NCBI GenBank assembly: GCA_947579605.1
Contig: OX388324.1
Coordinates: 20,529,746-20,593,745 of the forward strand
Direction of reading: 5' to 3'
Length of the DNA: 64,000 bases
DNA from: Athripsodes cinereus
Taxonomy: Eukaryota; Arthropoda; Insecta; Trichoptera; Leptoceridae
Shown: piece after piece, positions 45,451 to 55,189 of the stretch
How the letters are laid out: the number at the start of each line of letters is the position of its first letter
Numbering within the stretch: position 1 is the first letter of the stretch
Translations under genes and position numbers: made by a program
The notes under the pieces: generated by a model
What the model was told of the DNA's origin: nothing
Seen by the model: only the letters and a program-made list of their open reading frames with translations
Databases searched by the model: none

Positions 45451-45955
45451 TCTATTCGAAAACATTCGTTTAATTCAGTTCTTGGCTTGTAAACTGCATC
45501 GTAACTTTATCATCAATCCATAAAAGATTTGCGATAATTTGAATACATTTTACAAAAAAATTTCGCTCCACTATCAAACCACTTACTTCTCATTACTTTC
45601 ACCTAGTGACACAGAATCGACTTAATCAAAATTATAATGAAATTAAAATGTATGTTTTGCTGATGATAGAATGTAACCTACTAGTCTACTTGAGTAAACT
45701 TTGAAAGGGGGGGGGGTGGACCGGAGTGATGCTTTCATTTTACCTCTGAGTTCACAGCCAGTCAGGCAGGGCATTACCGTCAACAGATCACGCGCCATTA
45801 CACAAAACCACCAGTCTCTCTCTCTCATCTTTGTCAAGTTTACTGGATATATCGATACTTTTCAATACACATTATATTATGAAATACTTAGAAGTTCCAG
45901 AAAAGTAAACAAATTTATGTAAAAGCCTGAAATTCGGACTTAAAAATGCGTGATA

Positions 45956-46002
45956 AATGTACAAAATGATGATAAATAGAGTTTATCATCATTTTGTACA
46001 TT
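45956..46002. repeat. 21-bp-arm hairpin
   Basis: AATGTACAAAATGATGATAAA and its reverse complement flank a short loop (TAGAG). No gene content. Confidence 0.75.
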
Positions 46003-46027
46003 AGTCTATGTTTTTATACATACGTAC

Positions 46028-46390
46028 ATACCATCACGCCACTTCTCTCGCGGGGTAGGCAGAAAGGATCGAGCGCCACTTCCTTCTATCCTTGCATACA
46101 TCTTTCGCTTCCGTCACTGTCATACAATTCCTCATGTGTGTACACCTGTTCAATGTTGTCAACACGTGGCCGTCCTGTAGGATTTGCTTAAGACATTTTT
46201 TACAAGTGAAGTAGCCAGTAGGCTTGCTACATGTATTGAAAACATGCATGTCACTTTCTCCCTGACAAAAATAAAATATTATTTATTCATCCTTTCATAA
46301 AACCATGACATTTTTTACAAGTGAAGTAGCCAGTAGGTTTGCTACATGTATTGAAAACATGCATGTCACTTTCTCCGCGACAAAAATAAA
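46028..46390 (-). repeat. LINE B end followed by duplicated Z piece
   Basis: 46028-46195 is a minus-strand LINE B end (ATCACGCCACTTCTCTCGCG; TEAKDVCKDRRKWRSILSAYP in frame). It joins directly to Z at about 46196. The Z piece, AAGTGAAGTAGCCAGTAGG to CATGCATGTCACTTTCTCC, is repeated at 46312-46390, a tandem duplication of about 116 bp. Confidence 0.65.
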
Positions 46391-46712
46391 GCCGAAGACG
46401 TTCAAAACGTTTTTTTGTGTGAAGTGTTTATTTTTAAGAGTCTAGTACAATATGTTATCTTTGCATTACCTATATTTATTTAAGGGACACAAACAGTTCA
46501 ACTCATCAAATATCTACATTCAAATTTCTTCAGTAAATAAACCAATCAAGGTCCCGCAAATTACCCGTATAAGCGTATGACGAACACGTTGTTAGCAAAC
46601 AGTAATACATAATATACACTTTACTTTAATTAAATCAAAAACAAGAAACAAGACAAAAATTATGATGATAAATACATGACAATCAAATCCACACATAAAT
46701 ATTTGAGTCCGT

Positions 46713-46757
46713 TCGTATGTATGTATGTATGTATGTATGTATGTATGTACGTATGTC
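46713..46757. repeat. (GTAT)n microsatellite
   Basis: Eight or so GTAT units, followed by GTCCTTAATGGACTCAGAAA. That phrase resembles the 5' region of some insect Helitron-like elements, but no TC start is clear. Confidence 0.7.
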
Positions 46758-47559
46758 CTTAATGGACTCAGAAATTAGGAAAGACCGAAGTAAAATAATA
46801 CACTCTATACAAGGTCTCATCTTCTGGGCAGGTTTAAGGCTAAAAACATTTTAAATATCTTACGTATTGATAAAGATATTTTAATTTTAATGCGACCATG
46901 TCACAAAATTAGCAATAAAATGTATGTAAAATTAATGCAAGATTTAGTAAAAAGCAATATTCACAGTCAAACATTTTTCATTGTATTGAATTAATATCAA
47001 AATGGATGTAACAATAAATACAACAATTCTGAAACTAAATATTTAGGGTTTATTTTCGTAATAAAATATCGTGTTTGCTAATGAGAAAAGCTCTTGAATT
47101 ACGTGAATAAAAATTGCATATTTTTGACATATTGGGCTATTTTCATAATGGAAGACATTATGAAACCATAGAAAACTATACTGTAGAATAATAATAGTTT
47201 TACCTATTAAATCCATAAACAATGTTAAATGATTTTCAATGAGTGGGAACCTATTTATTTTCACCTAATATTTTTTACATAAATTATGAAATATTTGATA
47301 GTAAAATATTCTGAAATATTGAAGGATGCAGATAATCCATTTTTAAGGTTTTTTGGGAATAAAGAGTAAATACTTATATGACAATTTATTCTTGACTTTT
47401 TTTAATTTCATAGCAAATACCCCATTTATGCACTGCAAACCAAAAATACAAATTCGAATGTGGACAATTATAATATTTTAACATTTATGTGACTACAATT
47501 TTTTCACGAAAAGGGATGTTTACCCTTTTTTTCTTATAGAAATTTGGGATGACAATCTT

Positions 47560-48390
47560 CGAGTTTTTACATTAAGATGAGGTTTTTAGTAGTTTTTGCA
47601 CGTAGGTACCCGCCTATTTTTCTAAATAAAATATGAGCTTTCGAGGTGTCGAGCTCACATATTTTTCATTTGGAAGAGGTTTTTAGCACTTTTTCCATGT
47701 AGGTACCTACCAATATGTGGAATTTCTTAACTTCAAGCTTTTTCATCGGGACGAGGTTGTTAGTACTTTTTTTTTCCATGTAGGTGCCTACTTATTATTT
47801 TTTTACATAAATGTGAACATCTGAGGTGTCAAACTTCAAGATTTTTCAATGGGAAGAGGTTTTTAGCACTTTTTTCGATGTTGGCACCTACCTATTTTTT
47901 TTAACTAAATATGGGCATGTGAGGTATCAAACTTCATGATTTTTCATTGGGAAGAGTTTTTCAGCACTTTTTTCGATGTAGGTACCTACCTATTTTTTTT
48001 ACCTAAGTATGGGCATGTGAGGTATCAAACTTCATGATTTTTCATTGGGAAGAGTTTTTCAGCACTTTTTTCGATGTAGGTACCTACCTATTTTTTTTAC
48101 CTAAGTATGGGCATGTGAGGTATCAAACTTCATGATTTTTCATTGGGAAGAGTTTTTCAGCACTTTTTTCGATGTTGGTACCTACCTATTTTTTTTACCT
48201 AAATATGGGCATGTGAGGTATCAAACTTCAAGATTTTTCATTTAGAGATTTGCAATGCTTTTTATGATGTAGGTACCTACCTATTTATTGTTACTAAGCT
48301 ATGGGCATGTAGGGAGTCAAAAATTAAGTTTTCTCATTGGGAAGAGCTTTTTACTTCTTTTATCCACGTAAGTGCTTACTCCGTTTTTTT
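47560..48390 (+). repeat. 98-bp minisatellite
   Basis: Units contain GATGTAGGTACCTACCTATT, AAATATGGGCATGTGAGGTA, TCAAACTTCATGATTTTTCA and TTGGGAAGAG. Successive GAAGAG positions (47853, 47951, 48049, 48147) give a 98-bp period; outer units are more diverged. About eight units. Two more units lie inside the hAT-like element at 48890-49015. Confidence 0.85.
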
Positions 48391-48444
48391 TTTCAATAAA
48401 TTTTTGTTGTTTTAACCCATGTATTTGCAAGGTTTTCTATTTAA

Positions 48445-48480
48445 TTAAACCCGAGCGATGCCGGGTTACATACGCTTGTT
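48445..48480 (+). repeat. Helitron-like 3' hairpin
   Basis: AACCCGAGCGATGCCGGGTT (48448-48467) is a GC hairpin like those before the CTAG end of insect Helitrons. The CTAG end itself is not preserved. Confidence 0.35.
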
Positions 48481-48685
48481 TACAATAATTTAAAATAGCT
48501 TAAATTAAGACATTGATCCAAACTTTTCTTTTTCAAATCCAATTTGCTATAATAATACCAAACAATATTTGCAAACTTTGCTGGTTTACTAAAAGTGATT
48601 GATTTGTCTGTGTATTGTTATTTATGTTAAAACTGTATGTTTGTAAGAGAAAATAAAAAAAACGGATGGCATCATACCTCATATC

Positions 48686-49226
48686 TAGTGATGTGAGAAG
48701 AGAAAATTCTCCAGAGAAATTTCTCGAGAACGAGAAATTTCTCCGAGAATTTCTCCTCTGATGGAAGAGAAATTTCTCTCCATAATTCTTCTAAGTGGTA
48801 TTATTACCTTTCGCCCAGTATACTTCGCAGCCAACCTGATTGATCCAAAAATTTGTGGGGCTGATTAAGGCCCAAATCAGAGGTTATTAACACTTTTTTC
48901 CATGTAAGTACCTGCAACTTTTTTTAAACTTAAATATGGGCATGTGGGGTGTCAACCATCAAGATTTTTTATCAGTTGTTAGCACTTTTTTCTATGTAGG
49001 TACTTAACATTTTTTGTTTCCATAGTTAATTGTAGCTATATTGGTGATAGATTGTCTCAACATTTGTACATTGTTATTGATTGATTGAATAAAGTGTTTA
49101 TTATTATTATACTGTTAAATAAAAAATAAAAATAATTCTCGGAAAATACTCTTCTTCGAGAAATTTACCAAGAAATTTCTCGGTAAATTTCTCGAATAAT
49201 TATTTCTTGAGAATTCCACAACACTA
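48686..49226. mobile_element. 541-bp hAT-like MITE, exact 8-bp TSD
   Basis: Left end TAGTGATGTGAGAAG and right end CACAACACTA are inverted, with matching subterminal GAGAAATTTCTCG palindromes at both sides. The 8-bp duplication CTCATATC stands at 48678-48685 and 49227-49234, as for hAT transposons. Inside are two units of the neighbouring 98-bp minisatellite and a GAATAAAGTGTTTATTATTA retroposon tail. No transposase. Confidence 0.85.
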
Positions 49227-49834
49227 CTCATATCTAACAAATAAATTTGTATACATATCTAGTAATCTCTAATCAAAAGTTTCGGAGAATATATCTTAGA
49301 ATTGCTAGTAACATAACATGACTGATAGTAAGTGAAGAATAATATTCGATATTATTTGCTGAACAAATATAATATTATCGTAACAATTCACATTGTAGGA
49401 GATGGATCATACTTAACACATTGTTTACTCACGGTCATGGATCGTGTTTGGATCAAGTACGCATTACAAAATATGTTATTATTAACTTGAAACTTATGCT
49501 CACTTAGAACATTGTTCTTAAGTATGTAAAGATATATCTATATTGCGTTCCATTATCTCTGCCTACCAGTGTTGGGCAAAAATCAATTGTAGAAACAATT
49601 GACAATTAACAATTAAATTGCCAGTTTTTAATTGCAATTAACAATTGAAATTTCAATTGTTAATTGCGAGTAGCCGCAATTTACAATTGATTAGTTGTAA
49701 TTGTAGAACTTTGCAATTACAATTGATTAATTGTTAATTGTAAAATGCATAAAAAAAATAAACAATTAACAATTAAATTTTTTTTAAGTAATGTGTATGT
49801 TTGAAACTAACCGGTATCCGGCCTTCCACATCTA

Positions 49835-50421
49835 TGTATCTATACCATCATGACATTTCCCACATATGGGGTAGACACTTAGTCAGTAGACTAATTATAT
49901 GCAATAAACATGTAAGTCGTCCTCTCCGTGCTAATATCCACAAGTTTATCACATTCCGTTAATCTACTGATTACTCCACTATCTATCCCATCACGGCATT
50001 CCCCACAAGTTTATTACATACAGTTTGTCTACTGATTATCCCACTTTATCTATCTATACCATCGCGACATCTCCCACAAGTTTATTAAATACAGTTGGTC
50101 TACTGACTATCCCACTCTATCTATCTATACCATCACGGCATCTCCCACAAGATTATTACATACAGTTGGTCTACTGACTATCCCACTTTATCTATCTATA
50201 CCATCACGACATCTCCCACAAGATTATTACATACAGTGTTGGTCTACTGACTATCCCACTCTATCTATCTATACCATCACGACATCTCCCACAAGATTAT
50301 TACATACAGTTGGTCTACTGACTATCCCACTTTATCTATCTATACCATCACGACATCTCCCACAAGATTATTACATACAGTGTTGGTCTACTGACTATCC
50401 CACTCTATCTATCTATACCAT
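49835..50421 (+). repeat. 71-bp satellite, left arm
   Basis: About six units in which TATACCATCACGGCATCTCC is followed by inverted Z sequence (TTATTACATACAGTTGGTCT, ACTGACTATCCCACT) and TCTATCTATC. Period 71-73 bp. The outermost unit (49835-49945) still has the ordinary order of repeat Z, including CGTCCTCTCCGTGC. Confidence 0.85.
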
Positions 50422-51366
50422 CTTTATTTCATATTTTAAAATAGGTGCCATTGAGATGGTCTAGAGTCTAGGCTATAGAATAATATGGAATAAATAATAA
50501 TATTCATCCCTTTTAGTTGCATTACAGATTGCAATGGTCATCTCATTCTACTAATAAGGGTTATTGTCTTTTGTGTTTCCCTGTCCTGTGGTCTTCGTCT
50601 TATTGTCCAGAGTCCATCTATTGTTTGTCGCTCTCTTACAAAGTGAATAGTTGTTGTAAAATAATATGTAGACCAAACAAGAATTAGGGTTGTCAGTTGA
50701 CATGAAAGTTATATAAAACAGTTTAGTTTTAAAATGAATTTATTTTTACATATATGTATGTTTATTACAAATAATAACAGTAAGTTCTGTTAAATAATTG
50801 ACTAAGTGATGAAATTTCTGATATCCTGTTATTTTGACTTCTGTTTAGGTGTTGATATTGAATAAAAATACGCATTCACGAATACCACAATATGAAATAC
50901 GCATTCGCGAATGTTAAAATTAGATATTCGAAACATTTATTACGAAAAATTAATTGACGTTCGGTTTTTTTTTGCAGAAATGAATGAAACATTAACGTGC
51001 AAGATACATACGTGACTCCATAATTATCAAATAATTGCAAATACTCTTTTGGATGAGTATTATACATTTTTTCTTTTAGGGAACCCACACATTTAAAATG
51101 CACCACTATACATAAAAATACTATAACCGATGAGAAAAATTCCAAGAGCATGTACTAAACACAATGCAATACACAAAAATTATGCATTTAATACAAATAA
51201 TTAAGTGTATAACGAAATGCACAGCCCTGAAAAATGCGAATATGATAAATGTTCTATGAGTTGTTTAAGCTTTAGTCACCTTGGACCATTTCAAATAATA
51301 CAAAAAATGTGAAAGTTACCCTTCTTACCTGTAAAATACTTTTATAATGCAGGAGTTGATTTTTAA
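50422..51366. other. Loop of the foldback element, unassigned
   Basis: Starts with a CR1-like scrap (AGGTGCCATTGAGATGGTC). Holds a 91-codon minus-strand frame (51151-50876) without a recognised domain, and CGCATTCGCGAATG motifs like those at 31380-31410. No DDE transposase, BED finger or dimerisation domain seen. Confidence 0.4.
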
Positions 51367-51960
51367 GCCGTGATGGTATAGATAGATAGAGTGGGATAAT
51401 CAGTAGACCAACTGTATTTAATAAACTTGTGAGAGATGCCGTGATGGTATAGATAGATAGAGTGAGATAGTCAGTAGACCAACTGTATTTAATAAACTTG
51501 TGAGAGATGCCGTGATGGTATAGATAGATAGAGTGGGATAGTCAGTAAACCAACTGTATTTAATAAACTTGTGAGAGATGCCGTGATGGTATAGATAGAT
51601 AGAGTGGGATAGTCAGTAAACCAACTGTATTTAATAAACTTGTGAGAGATGCCGTGATGGTATAGATAGATAGAGTGAGATAGTCAGTAGACCAACTGTA
51701 TTTAATAAACTTGTGAGAGATGCCGTGATGGTATAGATAGATAGAGTGGGATAGTCAGTAAACCAACTGTATGTAATAACCTTGTGAGAGATGCCGTGAT
51801 GGTATAGATAGATAGAGTGGGATAGTCAGTAAACCAACTGTATTTAATAAACTTGTGAGAGATGCCGTGATGGTATAGATAGATAGAATGGGATATTCAG
51901 TAGACCAACTGTATGTAATAATCTTGAAACTTGTGGGAGATGTCGTGATGGTATAGATAG
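51367..51960 (-). repeat. 71-bp satellite, right arm
   Basis: Units start GCCGTGATGGTATAGATAGA at 51367, 51438, 51509, 51580, 51651, 51722, 51793 and 51864, exactly 71 bp apart; a last unit at 51942 has a 7-bp insertion. Orientation is opposite to the left array. Units differ by a few substitutions, so the array is fairly homogeneous. Confidence 0.9.
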
Positions 51961-52949
51961 ATTTTAGTTCAATATTTACTATTCGGCCAATACCGGATAG
52001 TTACTATGGAATATGCATACCGATCTTTGGTATTAATTGTGTTATTTACAATTGACAATTAAGTTAATTGTAAATAACACAATTAATTTTTCAATTGCAA
52101 TTAAATCAATTGTAAAACCACAATTAATGGATTTAATTGCAATTAACTTTAACTGCAGCTCGCTACAATTAAATCAATTGCAATTGATTTAATTGCAATT
52201 GATTTAACTGCAATTGAAAATTTAATTGTTTGGGCCTACAATTGAAAAATCAATTGAATAACGCCCAACACTGCTGCCTACCCCACGTAGGACACGTCTT
52301 GAGGGTATAGATAGATCATTGATGGGATAAAAGAAATAAAAAATTAAATAAGAGGTAAAAAAAATATTCTTATAATAAAATAACCGTAATTCAAATTAAA
52401 TCAACAAGATAATGCTAGATATATAAAATTTGTTCAACACGTTTCATTTCACTTAAAAAGAAGTAAAAACCAATATTGATTTTATATTAAAATAAATAAT
52501 TTTTCACCTCAAAATTCTTTTTGCAAATCAACGATAATAATCCATCGATCATGCTCGTTGAATCTCCCCTATTTTAAAAATAATAAAAAACGTGATAAAA
52601 ATAAAGACATTGAAATTCTTCGTGGGACGCGAGCGTGTAAACACTTTGAGAAACATTGAAATCAATATAGAACCAACTTGAATAGAGTGATAATTGAAAT
52701 ATCAAATACTTTGGAAGTGTCTATCTATAGATTTCTATATCTATGTTCCTACAAGATAAATCAGACAGACAATGTCCCATTTAATAATATTCAGTGAATA
52801 TGAAAATATGCTGTGCTTTTAGAAAAATATTGATTTTAGTTCCAATGTTTATCACCGATGACATTAGTTGTATTAAATCATTGTGTACACAACACATAAA
52901 TATATTTTCAGAGAAACAATGTAATTATATAAATACCTTACTTTATTAA

Positions 52950-53415
52950 CTAAATAGAGGACCGTGGTTTGATACCAGGTGCCGGCAAACTCCCCTTTCA
53001 CGAAACAAGCTTTTAGTAGCTTACTGTGAAAGGTAACAACTGTAAATTATACATTGACATAAATAACAAACTAGAAGAGAGGCAACTAAGATGGTATGGG
53101 CACATAAGACGGAGACCACCGGAACACACTGTAAACAAAGCCACATCAATAAATCTCCCTCGACATCCATCAAGAGGGAGACCAAAGAATACCTGGATGA
53201 CACAATGCAATAGAATCCTGCGGAGAAATGGCCTGGATGAAGAGGATATAGGAAACAGGAGAGTGTACAACCTCAGAACGAGAAGAGCCGACCCCAACAG
53301 CCTTCAGCGGCAATAATTTGGGACAGTGCCAGGAAGAAGAAGACTGTGAAAGGTGTATAAGGTTGTATTTGGGTTTATAACAAAGGCCAGATATATCTTT
53401 TAAAAAAAAAATTAC
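52950..53415 (+). mobile_element. SINE S2 interrupted by a LINE
   Basis: The SINE head and body (GTGCCGGCAAACTCCCCTTT, AGCTTTTAGTAGCTT) run to 53034 and resume at 53343 (GTGTATAAGGTTGTATTTGG) with an A-rich end near 53412. The inserted LINE duplicated ACTGTGAAAGGT of the SINE. Confidence 0.85.
53035..53342 (+). mobile_element. RTE-like LINE nested in a SINE, exact TSD
   Basis: A 308-bp copy between perfect 12-bp duplications ACTGTGAAAGGT (53023-53034, 53343-53354). The frame contains LEERQLRWYGHIRRRPPEH, SRGRPKNTWMTQCNRI and ends LRTRRADPNSLQRQ-stop, followed by GGAAGAAGAAG. This is the RTE-type LRWYGH...GRP...W tail. The frame has no stop until its natural end, so the insertion is young. 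Confidence 0.9.
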
Positions 53416-53635
53416 TGATAGCTTAATTAGTGAGAAAAAAACTATTTTTGTCACTAATGAACCTTTTTGCTCTTTATTTGTTCTATATTTTTGTCTTAAA
53501 GCTATTTTTTTTAAATAAAAATATTTTTGCTCCTGTAACCTCGAGAATGAATCAAAAAAACACCAAAAGGCGAGCTAATCTCATATACGATTTCTTTAAA
53601 GCAAACCTTGGAGAAATAATTATATTGAACATTTC

Positions 53636-53812
53636 GTTCGTCGGTAGCCTGGAGGTAGAGTCTCGGCCTCGTGAACAAGGGGTCCGCGGTTCTATCCCAA
53701 GTGCCGGCAAACTCTCCTTTCACGACACAAGCTTTTAGTAGCTTACTCTGAAAAGTGTATAAGGTTGTATTTGGGTTCATAACAAAACCCAGATATATAT
53801 TGAAAAAAAAAC
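53636..53812 (+). mobile_element. tRNA-like SINE, family S2, best copy
   Basis: The head GTCGGTAGCCTGGAGGTAGA (A box) and GGTTCTATCCC (B box with one change) precede the body TGCCGGCAAACTCTCCTTTC, GACACAAGCTTTTAGTAGC, GGTTGTATTTGGGTTCAT and an A tail at 53801-53811. AACAT near both ends may be a remnant duplication. Confidence 0.8.
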
Positions 53813-54299
53813 ATCGTTTGAACTATTAAACATTATTTATTGTTAAATGAAATGAAATGTGAATAAAAATTATTCAAAGCTGAACAAAATGATAGATCGT
53901 GTGATTGTTAGAAGAAAAATCTTTGCCTCAGGTAAGACACGGTCGACAGACGAGAACTTGAACATCTCTATGTATGTTGAGTTTGCTCCAACGAAAACGC
54001 AGAATTCAGAGATAGACCAAATGTACCTATTCGTTTAAATCGTTTGAACTTTTCAACTCAGCAGCAAGATTATCGGCTTTTTCATTAATCCTTAATGAAT
54101 TGTTTTGTATCACAAAACAGTCGTCCTATAGGTGTATTAAATGCAGATAATTTGCTGACTTTATGAAAGAAGTTGTGAAGATAAAATAGATTCTTTTTAT
54201 TTATTAAAAATAGTGTTGATCATTTTATTCTTCTTGTACATTATCATTTGCATAAAAAAATCAACAAAGCAATTTACATGAAAAAATATGATGATTTAA

Positions 54300-54585
54300 G
54301 TAGTGGGGAGATTATCATTATATTATTAGTGATTTCTTCCATCTAACCACGTCAAAGATAAACTAAAAAAAACTGTAAACAGAACATAATTATCAGATAT
54401 GCAGACCATTATGCAACAATGGTGTTGTCCACTATCCCTGATTGTGAATGCGGCTCCGCTCCATATTGTGACGTGTCCTCTGCATGACTTTAAATTTAGT
54501 TGGTGGAACTTATATAAGATGACTACCAATGCAGATTACTGACTGAAAAAATTCGGGCACTAGTGGCTCTCGGACTCGCGCCCTC
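54300..54585 (+). pseudogene. LINE ORF2 zinc-knuckle C-terminus, frameshifted
   Basis: PDCECGSA in one frame and LHIVTCPLHDFKFSWWNLYK then MTTNADY in another together give C.CG...HIVTCP followed by a Trp/Tyr-rich tail, as in I/R1-group LINEs. At least one frameshift and a stop. Confidence 0.5.
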
Positions 54586-54609
54586 TGAACGCCAATTTAT
54601 ACGTTTCTG

Positions 54610-54820
54610 CAGGGTTACTCTTGACAAAACTAAACACGATCTTAATCTAGTCTTGATTTTGATTATACGACGCACGAAGGGACTATTGTAAAAAACACCG
54701 CGTTACCGCTACCACGTGATCGGTTTGCGTGTATTTTTGGCCAATAGTCACTTCGTGCGTCGTATGATCAAGATCAAGACTAGATTAAGATCGTGTTTAG
54801 TTTTGTCAAGAGTAGCCCTG
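54610..54820. mobile_element. MITE family M1, best copy
   Basis: 211 bp starting CAGGGTTACTCTTGACAAAA and ending TTTTGTCAAGAGTAGCCCTG, arms of about 80 bp. The centre reads AAAACACCGCGTTACCGC and ACGTGATCGGTTTGCGTG. It is a near twin of 19711-19917. No coding capacity. Confidence 0.85.
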
Positions 54821-54839
54821 CTGTACACCTCACCTCGGC

Positions 54840-55185
54840 CTTCTGTTATTACCAATTTGTATACATCATTTATTTATTCGATATTATTTCTGCTTCATTA
54901 CTTGTGTTATTCTTGTCATGTTCTTTATATTTTTACTAAATTGTTATTATTTTATATTTTATTAAATAAACATCTTTCAAAAGGGACATTGAAGAGAGAG
55001 TGTTACTTAAAAGATTCCCACGATGGCGGTTTTGGCCGGTTTGGCCCTTCAGGCCTGCCCAATGGCCCACCCGTGAGGACAAATTTGGTTTAATTATGCG
55101 GATAAGTAGGAGTTCACAACTCCTGAGATATCCTGGTGGAGGTGGGTCTCTCTTCAATGAAATTACAATCGAATCTGTCTAGAGC
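54840..55185 (+). repeat. LINE-like 3' end and a GC-rich block
   Basis: 54840-54975 looks like a 3' UTR (TATTTTATTAAATAAACATC). 54996-55180 is GC-rich (CACGATGGCGGTTTTGGCC, CAACTCCTGAGATATCCTGG) with no supported frame; short frames occur on both strands. It may be a further retroposon piece. Confidence 0.3.
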
Positions 55186-55189
55186 CAGT

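Larger units (their letters stand above)
49567..52273. mobile_element. 2.7-kb hAT-like foldback element, exact TSD
   Basis: Left end CAGTGTTGGGCAAAAATC, right end GCCCAACACTG, both typical of hAT terminal repeats. The 8-bp duplication CTGCCTAC is perfect at 49559-49566 and 52274-52281. Each arm, of about 0.85-0.9 kb, holds an outer CAATTG-rich zone (49570-49775; 52030-52260), a CCGGTAT/ATACCGG block and an array of a 71-bp satellite. The arms are inverted to each other around a loop of about 945 bp (50422-51366). No transposase is recognisable in the loop, so it is non-autonomous. Confidence 0.85.
49542..52310 (+). mobile_element. LINE B 3' end split by a hAT-like element
   Basis: GCGTTCCATTATCTCTGCCTAC (49543-49566 region) and CCCACGTAGGACACGTCTTG (from 52282) join into the family-B end seen at 17757-17830 and 30947-31000. 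The 2.7-kb element therefore landed inside an older LINE terminus. A further scrap of the same end is at 56213-56232. Confidence 0.7.

Noticed and set aside
46713..46757. GTAT direct repeats considered as a CRISPR-like or regulatory array
   Set aside because: A plain tetranucleotide microsatellite without spacers.
49567..52273. Interpretation as a centromeric satellite block
   Set aside because: The arrays are short, inverted to each other and enclosed by hAT-like ends with an 8-bp target duplication, so a mobile element explains them better.
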